A stretch of 64,000 bases of DNA, taken from Stenotrophomonas sp. 24(2023). GTDB lineage: Bacteria; Pseudomonadota; Gammaproteobacteria; Xanthomonadales; Xanthomonadaceae. The stretch spans positions 3,138,001 to 3,202,000 of the forward strand of contig NZ_CP133160.1 of NCBI RefSeq assembly GCF_030913365.1, given 5' to 3'. The notes beneath the pieces are model-generated. The model was not told the origin of the DNA, did no database searches, and saw only the letters and a program-made list of their open reading frames with translations. The position numbers and the translations under genes were made by a program. How positions within the stretch are numbered: position 1 is the first letter of the stretch; the number at the start of each line of letters is the position of its first letter. This document shows, in pieces, positions 43,224 through 55,437 of the stretch.

Positions 43224-43379
43224 CGCAGGGGGCGCCTGATCGGCTATCATGGCCAATTCCCGCCAGCCCTCGGCCGGCGCGCGCAGTACCCACAACAAAC
43301 GTGCAGCACAGTCCAGTGACTGCATCAGCCTACGTTGTCGAAACGACACGCCCACCCGAACAAGAATCGGTGTAACCCA

Positions 43380-43787
43380 ATGAGCAAGCTGAACAAGTCC
43401 ATCGTCGCGGAATTCGAATCCGCCCAGATCACCCGCGAACTGCCGAAGTTCAGCCAGGGCGACACCGTTGTCGTCAACGTGAAGGTGAAGGAAGGCAACC
43501 GTGAGCGCGTGCAGGCTTACGAAGGCGTCGTGATCGGCACCAAGAATGCCGGCCTGAACTCCTCGTTCACCGTCCGCAAGATCTCGCACGGCTACGGCGT
43601 CGAGCGCGTCTTCCAGACCCACAGCGCCATCATCGACTCGGTCGAAGTGAAGCGTCGTGGTAAGGTCCGCGCCGGCAAGCTGTACTACCTGCGTGGCCTG
43701 GAAGGCAAGGCTGCCCGCATCAAGGAAGACCTGGCTGCCGCTGCGCAGGCCAAGGCTGCCCGCCTGGCCGCCGAAAAGGGCGAGTAA
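43380..43787 (+). CDS. rplS: 50S ribosomal protein L19
   Basis: 135 residues. The conserved core is [41 protein letters not shown] and [14 protein letters not shown], with an Ala/Lys-rich tail. The 156-base gap from trmD holds a TATCAT -10-like box (43243) and may be an extra promoter or leader. The gene ends just before a terminator. Confidence 0.96.
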   Translation: MSKLNKSIVAEFESAQITRELPKFSQGDTVVVNVKVKEGNRERVQAYEGVVIGTKNAGLNSSFTVRKISHGYGVERVFQTHSAIIDSVEVKRRGKVRAGKLYYLRGLEGKAARIKEDLAAAAQAKAARLAAEKGE

Positions 43788-43818
43788 GGTCCCCGACAGC
43801 ACCTCACGGTGTTGCCGC

Positions 43819-43842
43819 AACGGCCGCCTTCGGGCGGCCGTT
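43819..43842 (+). terminator. Rho-independent terminator of the rpsP operon
   Basis: AACGGCCGCC-TTCG-GGCGGCCGTT, a perfect ten-pair stem on a stable TTCG loop followed by TT, ends 55 bases after the rplS stop. Confidence 0.88.
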
Positions 43843-43866
43843 TGCGTTTGCGCGGTTGGCGGCGGT

Positions 43867-44259
43867 ATGTTCAACCGCATGAATACCCCTGAGCAGAAGT
43901 ATCCGGCCAAGGTGCAGTTGGCCCTGCGCCACCTTGATGCCGCTGGCGTCCCGCGGCGGCAGTCGGCACCGTTGCTGCACCGCGTGCTGTGGCGCAGCGG
44001 CGTTACCGTTGCCCCGCCGATGCTGGCCAGCATGACGGCCAATACCCTGTTGATGGGCGTCTGGTTCGCCTTCGCCTGGGGCCTGCTGATGTGGCTGCTG
44101 CTGTGGCGTGGCAGCACGCTGTCGTCGGCCATGGCGGTGTTTGCCGCGCTGGTGGCCGGTGCGGGGTTCGGGCTGCTGATGGCGGCGCTCATGCGTGGCC
44201 TGCGCCTGCGTCACCGCCTGCCGTTGTGGCGTGACCTGCCGGATACGCCGCCGGCCTGA
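43867..44259 (+). CDS. DUF6404-like membrane protein
   Basis: 130 residues; a second in-frame ATG at 43879 is also plausible. APLLHRVLWRSGVTVAPPM is followed by two membrane spans (GVWFAFAWGLLMWLLLW and AMAVFAALVAGAGFGLLMAAL), a pattern I associate with DUF6404. Ends are basic and cytosolic. Function unknown. It starts just after the rplS terminator. Confidence 0.6.
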   Translation: MFNRMNTPEQKYPAKVQLALRHLDAAGVPRRQSAPLLHRVLWRSGVTVAPPMLASMTANTLLMGVWFAFAWGLLMWLLLWRGSTLSSAMAVFAALVAGAGFGLLMAALMRGLRLRHRLPLWRDLPDTPPA

Positions 44260-44339
44260 GTGCGGCCATGGCGCACCGCGCCGTGACCGCGAGCCGGTCC
44301 GGCGCTAGGCTTCGGCAACTCCTGCCCGGTGCCACGACC

Positions 44340-44735
44340 ATGCCCCGCACGCCTGCTGCTGCCGCTGATCCTGCTGCCCTGATCGATGCCCGCATCGCCG
44401 AACTTGGCGACTGGCGTGGCGACACCCTGGCCTGGGTGCGTGGCCTGGTCCACGCGGCGGTGCCGGGCGTGGAGGAAACCTGGAAATGGCGCGGCGTGCC
44501 GGTCTGGGAGCACCACGGCATCCTGTGTACCGGCGAAACCTACACGCAGGTGGTCAAGCTGACCTTTGCCCATGGCGCGGCCCTGCCGGACCCGAAAGGC
44601 CTGTTCAACGCCAGCCTGGAGGGCAACACCCGGCGCGCGATCGACATCCGCGAGAATGCGCTGCCCAATGCCGCGGCGCTCAAGGCGTTGCTGCGCGCAG
44701 CGGCCAAGCACAACGCGGAAAGAAAGAAGCGGTAG
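44340..44735 (+). CDS. DUF1801-like (YdhG-type) protein
   Basis: 131 residues. Motifs WRGDTLAWVRGLVHAAVPGVEETWKWRGVPVWEHHG and YTQVVKLTFAHGAALPDP match DUF1801, a small alpha/beta fold of unknown role. The chosen ATG gives a length near the family norm; an upstream in-frame ATG at 44268 adds a doubtful leader. Confidence 0.7.
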   Translation: MPRTPAAAADPAALIDARIAELGDWRGDTLAWVRGLVHAAVPGVEETWKWRGVPVWEHHGILCTGETYTQVVKLTFAHGAALPDPKGLFNASLEGNTRRAIDIRENALPNAAALKALLRAAAKHNAERKKR

Positions 44736-44801
44736 CGCCCGGTCACCAAGCGCCCGGCAGCGCCGGGCCAGGCCCGGCGAGTACCGCGGCGCGAAGACGG
44801 G

Positions 44802-46274
44802 TCAGCGTGGCGGCGCCGATTCCAACGCTGCATCCGGGTCGGCCACCGGTGACGGCGGGCACGCCGGAATCTCCGATGGCGTCGCCAGTTCCTCGGCATG
44901 CACCGGCGTGGCCATCATCTTCGCCTTGCGCCAGCCGCCCCAGCGGTAATACGCCAGCGACAGCAGCATCGACACCAGCGAGCCGGCCGGGAAGCTCCAC
45001 CAGATGGCGTCGGCGCCCCAGTACGGCTGCAGGAACTCAGCGAAGGGCACGCGCACGCCCCACAGCGATACCGCCAGGATCAGCAGCGGCGGAATGACCG
45101 CGCCGGTCGAGCGCACCACGCCGGAAATCACGAAGCTCACGCCGAAGAACAGGAAGGAGCCGATCACCACGTGGTTCAGGTGCCGGGCGATCTGCAGCGA
45201 CTCGCTGCCCTGCGGCAGGAACAGCGCCAGCGAGTACTGGTCCAGCAGCACCAGCGGCAGGATCAGCGCGCCGGTCAGCAGGAAGTTGAACAGGATGCCC
45301 TGGCGTGCGGTGCCGCGCACGCGGTCCCAGCGCTGGGCACCCACGTTCTGCGCGGCCATCGACGAACAGGCCGCGCCGATCGCCATCGCCGGCATCTGCA
45401 CGTAGTTCCACAGTTGCAGCGATGCACCATACGCGGCCGCCGTGTCGGTGCCGTACTGGTTGACCATGGTCATCAGCATGATCACCGACAGCGAGATCAG
45501 CACCATCTGCAGGCCCATCGGCACGCCCTTGACCACCAGCGCGCGCAGGATCGTCATGTCCAGCTTGAACAGGTGCATCTCGGCGCGGCCCAGCCACAGC
45601 ACATGGCGCTTGCGCCGCATGTACAGCAGCAGGCCGGCCAGCGACAGCGTCTGCGCCACCAGCGTGGCCCACGCCGAACCGGCAATGCCCAGCGCGGGGA
45701 ACGGGCCGAGGCCGAAGATCAGCACCGGGTTCAGTGCGATGTCCAGCGCCACCGACACCAGCAGGAAGCGGAAGGGCGTGCGCGAATCACCGGCACCGCG
45801 CAGGGCCGCAGTCAGGAAGGCGAAGGCATACAGCGTGGGCATCGCCAGGAAGATGATGCGCAGGTAGGCCTCGGCCAGCGGCAGCGAGGCGGCCGGGGTG
45901 CCCATCGCTGCCAGCAGCGGATGGGCCAGGAACCAGCCGGCGATGGCGATGATCACCGAGATGCCGATGAAGAAGGTGGCGCTGGTACCGACCACCCGGC
46001 GCGCCTGTGCCACGTCGCGTGCGCCCATGGCCTGGCCGATCAGGATGGTGGAGGCCATGCCGAAGCCGAACACCGAGCCGATCAGGAAGAACATGATGTT
46101 GTTGGCGTTGGCCGTGGCGGTCAGCGCCGCTTCGCCGAGGAAACGACCAACCCAGACCGCGTTCACCGAGCCGTTCAATGACTGGGCGATGTTGCCGGCC
46201 AGGATGGGCAGGGAGAACAGCAGCAGGTTGCGGCCGATGGGTCCGGAGGTCAGGTCGAGCGGCGCTTTGGCCAT
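44802..46274 (-). CDS. MATE-family multidrug/cation efflux transporter
   Basis: 490 residues with 12 membrane spans arranged as two related halves (SLPILAGNIAQSLNGSVNAVWVGRFLG, then GVPMGLQMVLISLSVIMLMTMVNQYG). The MATE signature segments 'ngAvdaawVGr.lG.eALaA' and 'GT.rQGi' are visible. It exports cationic or amphipathic compounds in exchange for Na+ or H+. The C-terminus carries a nonconserved Pro/Ala-rich tail. Confidence 0.9.
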   Translation of the reverse strand: MAKAPLDLTSGPIGRNLLLFSLPILAGNIAQSLNGSVNAVWVGRFLGEAALTATANANNIMFFLIGSVFGFGMASTILIGQAMGARDVAQARRVVGTSATFFIGISVIIAIAGWFLAHPLLAAMGTPAASLPLAEAYLRIIFLAMPTLYAFAFLTAALRGAGDSRTPFRFLLVSVALDIALNPVLIFGLGPFPALGIAGSAWATLVAQTLSLAGLLLYMRRKRHVLWLGRAEMHLFKLDMTILRALVVKGVPMGLQMVLISLSVIMLMTMVNQYGTDTAAAYGASLQLWNYVQMPAMAIGAACSSMAAQNVGAQRWDRVRGTARQGILFNFLLTGALILPLVLLDQYSLALFLPQGSESLQIARHLNHVVIGSFLFFGVSFVISGVVRSTGAVIPPLLILAVSLWGVRVPFAEFLQPYWGADAIWWSFPAGSLVSMLLSLAYYRWGGWRKAKMMATPVHAEELATPSEIPACPPSPVADPDAALESAPPR

Positions 46275-46336
46275 GGGGTGGAGATCAGGCAGCGGGAGGC
46301 GCACACTACCACCAAGCCGGTCAGAGGGATGTGGCA

Positions 46337-46570
46337 ATGCGGCAATGGATTCGGGCGGAAGGAATCGGGGTGGTCGTGATGGCGGTCGGTCTGGCCGCAT
46401 GTTCAGCCAATGACCGTTGGGCCGACACGCAGGTGCGGCCGACCGACCGTGCTGAATGCCTGGTGGGCAGCCAGCGCAAGGACATGCGCGATGTCCAGCC
46501 ACTGATTGGCGGTACCGGCTGCCGCGCCGATCCGGCAAATCCCAAGAACCTCTACAAACCCCCGGAGTAA
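46337..46570 (+). CDS. Small putative lipoprotein
   Basis: 77 residues with a hydrophobic start and a lipobox-like LAAC. The mature part contains two cysteines (ECLVG, TGCRADP). No family recognised. A purine-rich GAGGGA precedes the ATG. It is divergent from the MATE gene and leads into hslR, nine bases away. Confidence 0.6.
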   Translation: MRQWIRAEGIGVVVMAVGLAACSANDRWADTQVRPTDRAECLVGSQRKDMRDVQPLIGGTGCRADPANPKNLYKPPE

Positions 46571-46579
46571 CGCCCGACG

Positions 46580-46987
46580 ATGTCCGAGCTTTCCCCTGTG
46601 CAGCCCAGTGTCCGCCTGGATGTCTGGCTGTGGGCCGCACGTTTCTTCAAGACCCGCAGCCTGGCCAAGCAGGCGATCGAAACCGGCAAGGTCAGCGTGG
46701 CCGGGCAACGCCCGAAATCCTCGCGTGCGGTACGCGTGGGCGAGCAGCTGCAGGTGGACCGCGGGGAGGAGCACTTCGAGATCCGGGTGACCGGGCTCAG
46801 TGATCAGCGCGGGCCGGCACCGGTGGCGCAGCAGCTGTATGTCGAAAGCGAGGCCTCGCGCCTGCGCCGTGCCGAGCAGCGCGCGTTGCGTATCGCCGCG
46901 CGTGATGGCTTCCAGCCGCCGGAGCATCGCCCGGACAAGCGGGCGCGGCGGTTGATCCGTGCATTGGGTGACCTGGACGCGCTTTGA
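46580..46987 (+). CDS. hslR: S4-domain heat-shock protein Hsp15
   Basis: 135 residues. The N-terminal S4 RNA-binding domain (RLDVWLWAARFFKTRSLAKQAIETGKVSVAG) and the basic C-terminal helix (RRAEQRALRIAARDGFQPPEHRPDKRARRLIRAL) match Hsp15, which rescues stalled 50S-tRNA complexes after heat shock. Confidence 0.9.
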   Translation: MSELSPVQPSVRLDVWLWAARFFKTRSLAKQAIETGKVSVAGQRPKSSRAVRVGEQLQVDRGEEHFEIRVTGLSDQRGPAPVAQQLYVESEASRLRRAEQRALRIAARDGFQPPEHRPDKRARRLIRALGDLDAL

Positions 46988-47096
46988 CGTTTTCGCCGGG
47001 TATGGCCCGGCACCCACGGATGCCGTAACCGGTACGCTCATCCGCCGTTCGGCTGGCGTCCCTCACGTTGGGCCTTCCTTTTCATGGAAGATCGCC

Positions 47097-48290
47097 ATGC
47101 TCCTTCACCGCAGCCTGCTGTGCGTGGCCCTTGCTGCCGCTGCCCCCGTGTCCGCCGCCGACATCACCTTCTGGGATACACCACAGCGCGGGGGCAACAG
47201 CTTCAATGAGACGCCCCCTGACCGCGCCTATTTCCAGGCCCTGCGCAGCACCGGGGCGACCTGGGTCCGGTTGACGCCGGACAAGTGGCGCAGCGCCGGT
47301 GGCCGCGATTTCCTGATGGGCAACGCCGACGACTACCAGGGGCTGGTGGCGGCCGATGTGGTCACCCTGCGCCGGGTGCTGGACGATGCCGGGGCGGCGG
47401 GTCTGAAGGTGGTGCTGGTGCCGCTGTCGCTCCCGTTGCTGCGCTGGAAGCAGAAGAACGGCGGCGTGGTCGATACGCGGCTGTGGCAGTCGCTGGACAA
47501 CCATGAACCGGCCCAGCGTTTCTGGCACGACCTGGCCACGGCCTTGAAGGGGCATCCGGCGCTGGCTGCCTACAACCTGATCAACGAGCCGGCACCGGAG
47601 TACGGCACCACGCTGGCCGAGCACGCGCCGGCTGCGGCCATGCAGCACTGGTATGCGGGCGTGCAGGGTGGCCCGCGGGATCTGCGGGTGCTCTACCGCG
47701 GGCTGATCGCCCGTGTGCGCGACGTGGATGCGGACATGCCGCTGATGCTCGATGCCGGCTGGTATGCCGCGGCCGATGCGTTCGATTACTGGCCTGCGCC
47801 GCTGGATGACGCGAACCTGCTGTACAGCGTGCACATGTATGAACCATACGCGGCCACCAGCGCCCCCAACCAGACGCGGGCCACCCCCTACCGCTACCCC
47901 GCCACGGTGCCGTTCGGTGGCGAGCAGGTGCACTGGGATGCGGCGCGCGTGCGCGGCTACCTGCAGCAGCCGATGGACTGGGCCAGGAGCCATGGCATCG
48001 GCGCCAACCGCATGGTGATCGGGGAGTTCGGCTGCATGCGCCGCTGGCCCGATTGCGGGGCCTACCTGCGCGACGTACTGGCGGTGGCCGAGCAGCAGCG
48101 CGTGCATTGGGCGTTCTATGCGTTCCGCGAGGATGGTTGGGACGGCATGGATTACGAGCTGGGCAACAAGGCGTTGCCGTGGTCGTACTGGCAGGCGGTA
48201 AAGAAGGGCAAGGCGGTGCAGCCGCCACGTTCGATGCAGGCGCCGCTGTTCACGCCGATCCTGGAACGGTTGAAGGCGGGGGCGCGTTGA
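47097..48290 (+). CDS. Secreted GH5-like glycoside hydrolase
   Basis: 397 residues with a signal peptide (LLCVALAAAAPVSA, cleaved near 20). The catalytic acid/base is in YNLINEPAPE (Glu164) and the nucleophile in MVIGEFGC (Glu310), as in clan GH-A. VHMYEPY and HWAFYAFREDGWDGM supply other active-site residues. The substrate cannot be fixed (cellulose, mannan or related beta-glucan). It is followed by a REP array. Confidence 0.85.
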   Translation: MLLHRSLLCVALAAAAPVSAADITFWDTPQRGGNSFNETPPDRAYFQALRSTGATWVRLTPDKWRSAGGRDFLMGNADDYQGLVAADVVTLRRVLDDAGAAGLKVVLVPLSLPLLRWKQKNGGVVDTRLWQSLDNHEPAQRFWHDLATALKGHPALAAYNLINEPAPEYGTTLAEHAPAAAMQHWYAGVQGGPRDLRVLYRGLIARVRDVDADMPLMLDAGWYAAADAFDYWPAPLDDANLLYSVHMYEPYAATSAPNQTRATPYRYPATVPFGGEQVHWDAARVRGYLQQPMDWARSHGIGANRMVIGEFGCMRRWPDCGAYLRDVLAVAEQQRVHWAFYAFREDGWDGMDYELGNKALPWSYWQAVKKGKAVQPPRSMQAPLFTPILERLKAGAR

Positions 48291-48319
48291 ACCCACCGCC
48301 GTTGTGTCGCGGTAGCTCG

Positions 48320-48775
48320 GGTAGCCGCCCACCTTGGTGGGCGTGGTCCGTGTGCCAACCGAGGTTGGCAGCTACCAGGTCATGACGCGGCTGCTTTGGT
48401 AGCCGCCCACCTTGGTGGGCGTTGTGTCGCGTGCCAACCGAGGTTGGCAGCGACGGGTGCATGACGTGGCTGCTCTGGTAGCCGCCCACCTTGGTGGGCG
48501 TGGTCCGTGTGCCAACCAAGGTTGGCAGCTACCAGGTCATGACGCGGCTGCTTTGGTAGCCGCCCACCTTGGTGGGCGTTGTGTCGTGTGCCAACCAAGG
48601 TTGGCGGCTACCGGGTCATGACGCGGCTGCTTTGGTAGCCGCCCACCTTGGTGGGCGCTGTGTCGCGTGCCAACCGAGGTTGGCAGCTACCGGGTCATGA
48701 CGTGGCTGCTTTGGTAGTCGCCCACCTTGGTGGGCGTTGTGTCGTGTGCCAACCAAGGTTGGCAGCTACCGGGTC
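48320..48775. repeat. Six tandem units of about 79 bases, each a double hairpin
   Basis: Units start with GGTAGCCGCCCACC at about 48320, 48399, 48478, 48556, 48635 and 48714, so the period is 78-79 bases. Each contains GCCCACCTTGGTGGGC and GCCAACC-N2-GGTTGGC hairpins and ends GGCAGCTACC, which pairs with the GGTAGC head. The whole unit can therefore fold as one cruciform-like structure. Units differ by only a few bases. The array lies between convergent genes and may act as a bidirectional terminator. Confidence 0.85.
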
Positions 48776-48778
48776 ACC

Positions 48779-51022
<2,244 letters not shown>

Positions 51023-51117
51023 CTACCTGTGGACTGGCGAAAGGTGGAATCGGGGGAGGCCCAACCACCATAGGCGGCGCCTACCGATGGGTAAATTTGA
51101 TTGATTCAACCGATGCG

Positions 51118-51132
51118 ATAGTGCTGGCCTAT
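51118..51132. promoter_or_regulatory. OxyR-like half-site ATAG-N7-CTAT upstream of katG
   Basis: ATAG and CTAT are spaced by seven bases, the arrangement of one OxyR half-site, about 100 bases upstream of katG. The inner T and A of the consensus are missing, and a clear second half-site at the right distance is not seen. Known katG control by OxyR in relatives makes it plausible. Confidence 0.3.
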
Positions 51133-51159
51133 TGGAGGGGCGGGGAGTGCATTGCGCGA

Positions 51160-51771
51160 TCAGCGCTTGAGCAGGCCCGCACCGAGCTTGAGCAGATCAC
51201 TGGCCCCGAACTGGCCATCGCCGTCCTGGTCGAGCACGCCACCGAGCAGGCTGCCGATGCCGCCGTTGCCGGCATGCTGGGCTTCCTGCCCGAGGGCGGT
51301 GCTGAGTTCGCTGGCATTGCCCTGCTGGGCGAAGCGCTGGGCCAGGAAGGACATGACGATGGGGGCGAGGATGGCCAGCAGCTTGCCCGAGGTGCCGCTG
51401 TCCAGGCCGGTCTTCTGGCCGAGCAGCTCGGCCGCCTGGGGCTGCTGGCCGCCGAAGACGTGGCCGAGGATGCCGGCCCCATCGGTCGCACCGCTGCCGC
51501 TGCCGCCGAGCACGGCGCCGAGAAGACCGCCGAGGTCGAAACCGCCACCGCCACCGCCCAGATGGTCGCGCTGCAGCGCGTTCAGCAGTGACTGCGCGCC
51601 CTGCGGTTCACTGGCGTTCTGGCCCATCGCGCCGAGCAGCAGCGGCAACGCGCTGCCCACCGCCTGGGTGGTCTGGCTGCTGTCCAGGCCGAGCTGCTGG
51701 GACACCTGCTGCAGGCCCTGACCCTGCTGCAGCTGCTGGAAGAGCGATGCGGCAAGTGATTGCGTATTCAC
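51160..51771 (-). CDS. DUF937-family protein with EF-hand-like loop
   Basis: 203 residues starting at a GTG (MNTQSLAASLFQQLQQGQG). SALPLLLGAMGQNAS, SGKLLAILAPIVMSFLAQRF and long Gly/Leu-rich repeats are typical of DUF937. The end, GVLDQDGDGQFGASDLL, is a DxDGDG EF-hand-like calcium loop. No signal peptide. Function unknown; next to mutS by position only. Confidence 0.75.
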   Translation of the reverse strand: MNTQSLAASLFQQLQQGQGLQQVSQQLGLDSSQTTQAVGSALPLLLGAMGQNASEPQGAQSLLNALQRDHLGGGGGGFDLGGLLGAVLGGSGSGATDGAGILGHVFGGQQPQAAELLGQKTGLDSGTSGKLLAILAPIVMSFLAQRFAQQGNASELSTALGQEAQHAGNGGIGSLLGGVLDQDGDGQFGASDLLKLGAGLLKR

Positions 51772-51909
51772 GGCGGACTCCGGGTCGGTGAAGGGAACAC
51801 CGCCCGAGCATAGCGCCGCCGTCACGACGGAAATGCGAAGGCTTCACGACGCCGGGAGGACCCCGGCGACAGGGAAGCTGGTCGCGCCGGGCCGTGCCCG
51901 GCGGCTGGA

Positions 51910-54546
51910 TTACAGCAGCGCCTTCAGCCGGTACAGGGCTTCCAGCGCCTGCTTGGGCGTCAGCTCATCCGGGTCGATGGCCGACAGGGCTTCCTGCGCC
52001 TTGCTGGAAGGAGCGGTGAACAGCCCGAACTGCTGCGGGGCATCCAGCGCCTGCGGTGCCAGTCCGGCGGCATGGCTTTCGCCGCCGCGCTGTTCCAGTT
52101 CCGCCAGGCGCCGGCGCGCCTGCGCCACCGTTGCCCGCGGCAGGCCGGCCAGCGCGGCCACCTGCAGGCCGAAGCTGCGGTTGGCCGGGCCGTCCTTCAC
52201 CGCGTGCATGAATACCAGCGCTTCGCCTCCGTGCTTGTCGGTGTGTTCGACCGCATCCAGGTGCACGTTGGCGATGCCGCTGCGGCCGCCTTCATGCTGC
52301 TCATCGGCCAGCGCGGTCAGCTCGAAGTAGTGGGTGGCAAAAAGCGTGTAGCAGCGGTTCTGGAAGGCCAGGTGGCGGGCCACCGCATCGGCCAGCGCCA
52401 GGCCATCGTAGGTGGAGGTACCGCGGCCGATCTCATCCATCAGCACCAGCGAATGCGCGGTGGCATGGTGCAGGATGTAGCTGGTCTCGGCCATTTCGAC
52501 CATGAAGGTGGACTGCCCGCGCGCCAGGTCATCGCCGGCACCGATGCGGGTCAGGATGCGGTCGATCGGACCGATCACCGCGCGGCTGGCCGGCACGAAG
52601 CTGCCGATATGGGCCAGCAGCACGATCAGCGCGTTCTGCCGCATGTAGGTCGACTTGCCGCCCATGTTCGGGCCGGTGATGACCAGCATGCGACGGTCCG
52701 GGTGCAGGTCCAGATCGTTGGGTTCGAACGGCTGCTCGCGCACCGCCTCCACCACCGGGTGGCGGCCGCGTTCGATCTTCAGGCAGGGCGCGTCCTGCAG
52801 GTCGGGGCGTGCCCAGTCCAGCGCCTGCGCGCGTTCGGCGAAGGCGGCCAGCACATCCAGCTCGCTCAGCGCGGCGGCGCACTGCTTGAGCGGTTCCAGC
52901 TGCTCGGCCAGCGTGTCCAGCAGCTGCTCGTACAGGAACTTCTCGCGCGACAGCGAGCGGTCGCGCGCGGACAGCACCTTGTCCTCGAAGGCTTTCAGTT
53001 CTTCGGTGATGTAACGCTCGGCGTTGGTCAGCGTCTGCCGGCGGGTGTAGTGCACCGGCGCGCGGTCGGACTGGCCCTTGCTGATCTCGATGTAGTAGCC
53101 GTGCACGCGGTTGTAGCCCACCTTCAGGGTGGGAATGCCGCTGCTTTCGCGTTCGCGCTGTTCCAGGTCGATCAGGAACTGGTCGGCATGGGTGGACAGG
53201 CGGCGCAGCTCATCCAGCTCGGCGTCATAGCCATCGGCCAGCACGCCGCCGTCGCTGAGCTTGAGCGGCGGCATCTCGGCAATCGCGCTGGCCAGCAGGT
53301 GCGCGCTTTCGTCGTGTTCGCCGAGCAGCTGGTGCAGCTGCTGCAGGCGCGGTGAATCCAGCGGTGCCAGCACCTGGCGCACGTCCGGCAGCAGGCCCAG
53401 GCCATCGCGCAGGGTGGAGAAATCGCGCGGGCGCGCCGAGCGCAGTGCCACGCGGGTGAGGATGCGTTCGATGTCGCCCAGGCGGCGGAACTGTTCGCGG
53501 ATGTCGGCATCGCTGCCGCGGTCGATCAGCGTTTCCACTGCATGGTGTCGCTGCGCCAGCACCTCGCGCAGGCGCAGCGGACGGTGCAGCCAGCGGCGCA
53601 GCAGGCGGCCGCCCATCGGCGTCACCGTGCTGTCGAGCACGCCGAGCAGGGTGTTGCGGGTATCGCCATCCACGCGCGTGTCCAGTTCCAGATGGCGGCG
53701 GGTAGCGGCGTTCATCGCGATCGCCTCGCTGGCCGTTTCCATCGCGATCGAGGTCAGGTGCGGCAGGCGCTGCTTCTGGGTTTCTTCCACGTAGCCCAGC
53801 AGCGCGCCGGCGGCGGCCGTGGCACGCGGCTTGTCGTCGATGCCGAAGCCGCTCAGGTCATGCAGCTTGAAGAATGCCAGCAGCTGGCGGCGGCCACTGT
53901 CCGGATCGAACAGCCACGGCGCGCGGCGGCGCACACCGGTGCGCTGGCGCAGGAAATCGGGCCAGTTTTCTTCGTCCGGCACCAGCAGTTCGGCCGGCTC
54001 CAGGCGCGCCAGCTCGGCTTCCAGCGCGTCGTCGTTGTCCACTTCGTTGACCAGGAAGCGGCCGCCGGCAAGGTCGGCCCAGGCCAGGCCGTAGCCCTGC
54101 TTGCTGCGCGACAGCGCCATCAGCAGGGTGTCGCGGCGCTCGTCCAGCAGCGCCTCGTCGGTGACGGTGCCCGGGGTGACGATGCGTACCACCTTGCGCT
54201 CGACCAGGCCCTTGGCCAGGGCCGGGTCGCCGATCTGCTCGCAGATCGCCACCGATTCGCCCAGCGCCACCAGGCGCGCCAGGTAGCCCTCGTAGGCGTG
54301 CACCGGCACGCCGGCCATCGGGATCGGCGCGCCGCCGGAGCTGCCGCGCTGGGTCAGGGTGATGTCCAGCAGGCGTGCCGCCTTGCGCGCATCGTCGTAG
54401 AACAGCTCGTAGAAATCGCCCATGCGGAAGAACAGCAGCAGGTCCGGGTAGTCGGCCTTGGCGGCGAAGAACTGCTTCATCAGCGGGGTGTGTTCTGCAC
54501 TGGCCTTGGCCGACGGGGATTTCATTTTGGAATCAGCGGTTTGCAA
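51910..54546 (-). CDS. mutS: DNA mismatch repair protein MutS
   Basis: 878 residues. The mismatch-binding FxE-type loop is in [17 protein letters not shown], the ATPase Walker A is [14 protein letters not shown], and the Walker B/DE and [11 protein letters not shown] motifs follow. The start could be the first ATG or the in-frame ATG at 54525. It recognises mismatches and recruits MutL. Confidence 0.97.
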   Translation of the reverse strand: MQTADSKMKSPSAKASAEHTPLMKQFFAAKADYPDLLLFFRMGDFYELFYDDARKAARLLDITLTQRGSSGGAPIPMAGVPVHAYEGYLARLVALGESVAICEQIGDPALAKGLVERKVVRIVTPGTVTDEALLDERRDTLLMALSRSKQGYGLAWADLAGGRFLVNEVDNDDALEAELARLEPAELLVPDEENWPDFLRQRTGVRRRAPWLFDPDSGRRQLLAFFKLHDLSGFGIDDKPRATAAAGALLGYVEETQKQRLPHLTSIAMETASEAIAMNAATRRHLELDTRVDGDTRNTLLGVLDSTVTPMGGRLLRRWLHRPLRLREVLAQRHHAVETLIDRGSDADIREQFRRLGDIERILTRVALRSARPRDFSTLRDGLGLLPDVRQVLAPLDSPRLQQLHQLLGEHDESAHLLASAIAEMPPLKLSDGGVLADGYDAELDELRRLSTHADQFLIDLEQRERESSGIPTLKVGYNRVHGYYIEISKGQSDRAPVHYTRRQTLTNAERYITEELKAFEDKVLSARDRSLSREKFLYEQLLDTLAEQLEPLKQCAAALSELDVLAAFAERAQALDWARPDLQDAPCLKIERGRHPVVEAVREQPFEPNDLDLHPDRRMLVITGPNMGGKSTYMRQNALIVLLAHIGSFVPASRAVIGPIDRILTRIGAGDDLARGQSTFMVEMAETSYILHHATAHSLVLMDEIGRGTSTYDGLALADAVARHLAFQNRCYTLFATHYFELTALADEQHEGGRSGIANVHLDAVEHTDKHGGEALVFMHAVKDGPANRSFGLQVAALAGLPRATVAQARRRLAELEQRGGESHAAGLAPQALDAPQQFGLFTAPSSKAQEALSAIDPDELTPKQALEALYRLKALL

Positions 54547-54924
54547 GAGAGCTTCCTACGGGTTGTCGCGTTCGGTCCGGGGCGCAGGCCGGATCGATCA
54601 GGGAGACGGTTGCAGCGATGCGGGCAGATGCCCCGCTTCGCACAGACACCCAGTTTAAGCCGAGCCGTCGGCAAATCCGCCAACCTGGCGTGGCCGATGG
54701 GCAGGGGGAGGGGGGGGCTGATCTCATTTCCAGGCTCGTGGTTGTCGGCCTGAGACCCTTCGTAGACAAGCGGGTCAGCCTTCAAGTACACCGATAGCTA
54801 CGCGACGTGCCGGCTTGTCAGCCGCAAGCCGCGTGACTAATCTCCAGCGAGACCCATCAAAAACTCACGCCTCTCGTGACATGCGGAGGTTGTAGGAGCC
54901 CTTTCCTGGGCACGTTTACAGGCT
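54547..54924. other. Gap between mutS and a small membrane protein
   Basis: About 380 bases with no supportable gene. It should hold the mutS promoter on the minus strand. Short overlapping frames on both strands have no motifs. Confidence 0.4.
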
Positions 54925-55260
54925 GTGACTGACATTATGAACAGCGCTGATCACATCACGCTTGAGGATCTTTTCGAGGCCCGCAAGGCCGTGGCGGTCA
55001 TGCGTTCACGTTCGGTGCTTGCTGCAGCTGCTGGCGGATTTGTGTTTAGCGCACTTCTGGCCGGAATATGGCTTTGGTTGCACCCCGGCAAGGTTTCCGC
55101 GGCTGTGTTTATCGGTATGGCCAGTTATCTTCTCGTTGGTCTTCCCTTGCTGATGCAATGGATTTTCCACTGGCGGAAAATCTATCGACGTCTGGCGGAG
55201 TTGGAAGGGCGGGTTAAGGCGGGTGAGGTGGTGGAAGGCGCGCAGGTATCGTTTCGCTGA
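54925..55260 (+). CDS. Small two-span membrane protein
   Basis: 111 residues; a start at the ATG 54937 is also possible. Two hydrophobic spans (AAAGGFVFSALLAGIWLWL and IGMASYLLVGLPLLMQWIF) are followed by a basic amphipathic helix (WRKIYRRLAELEGRVKAGE). No family recognised. The next 177 bases before the SDR gene end have no gene. Confidence 0.55.
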   Translation: MTDIMNSADHITLEDLFEARKAVAVMRSRSVLAAAAGGFVFSALLAGIWLWLHPGKVSAAVFIGMASYLLVGLPLLMQWIFHWRKIYRRLAELEGRVKAGEVVEGAQVSFR

Positions 55261-55437
55261 TGTAGGCCGCCGTCCAGCCGCAGCGAGCGGCATTGGCCAG
55301 GCCATGGGGGGCGGTGTCCCGACGGGCGCATGCGTATACCTGGCCAGGCAGGCCAGCCGGCCGGTGGCGTCAGGAACGTGCCCCGCCGATGTCCGCAGCG
55401 CAGGCCGGCGCTGCGGACATTCCCTGCAGCAGGTCGG

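Noticed and set aside
42246-44192. 648-codon minus-strand frame over trmD and rplS
   Set aside because: Antisense shadow of two well-supported genes.
48320-48775. CRISPR array
   Set aside because: The period is short, units are near-identical throughout with no unique spacers, and each is a double palindrome; no cas genes are nearby.
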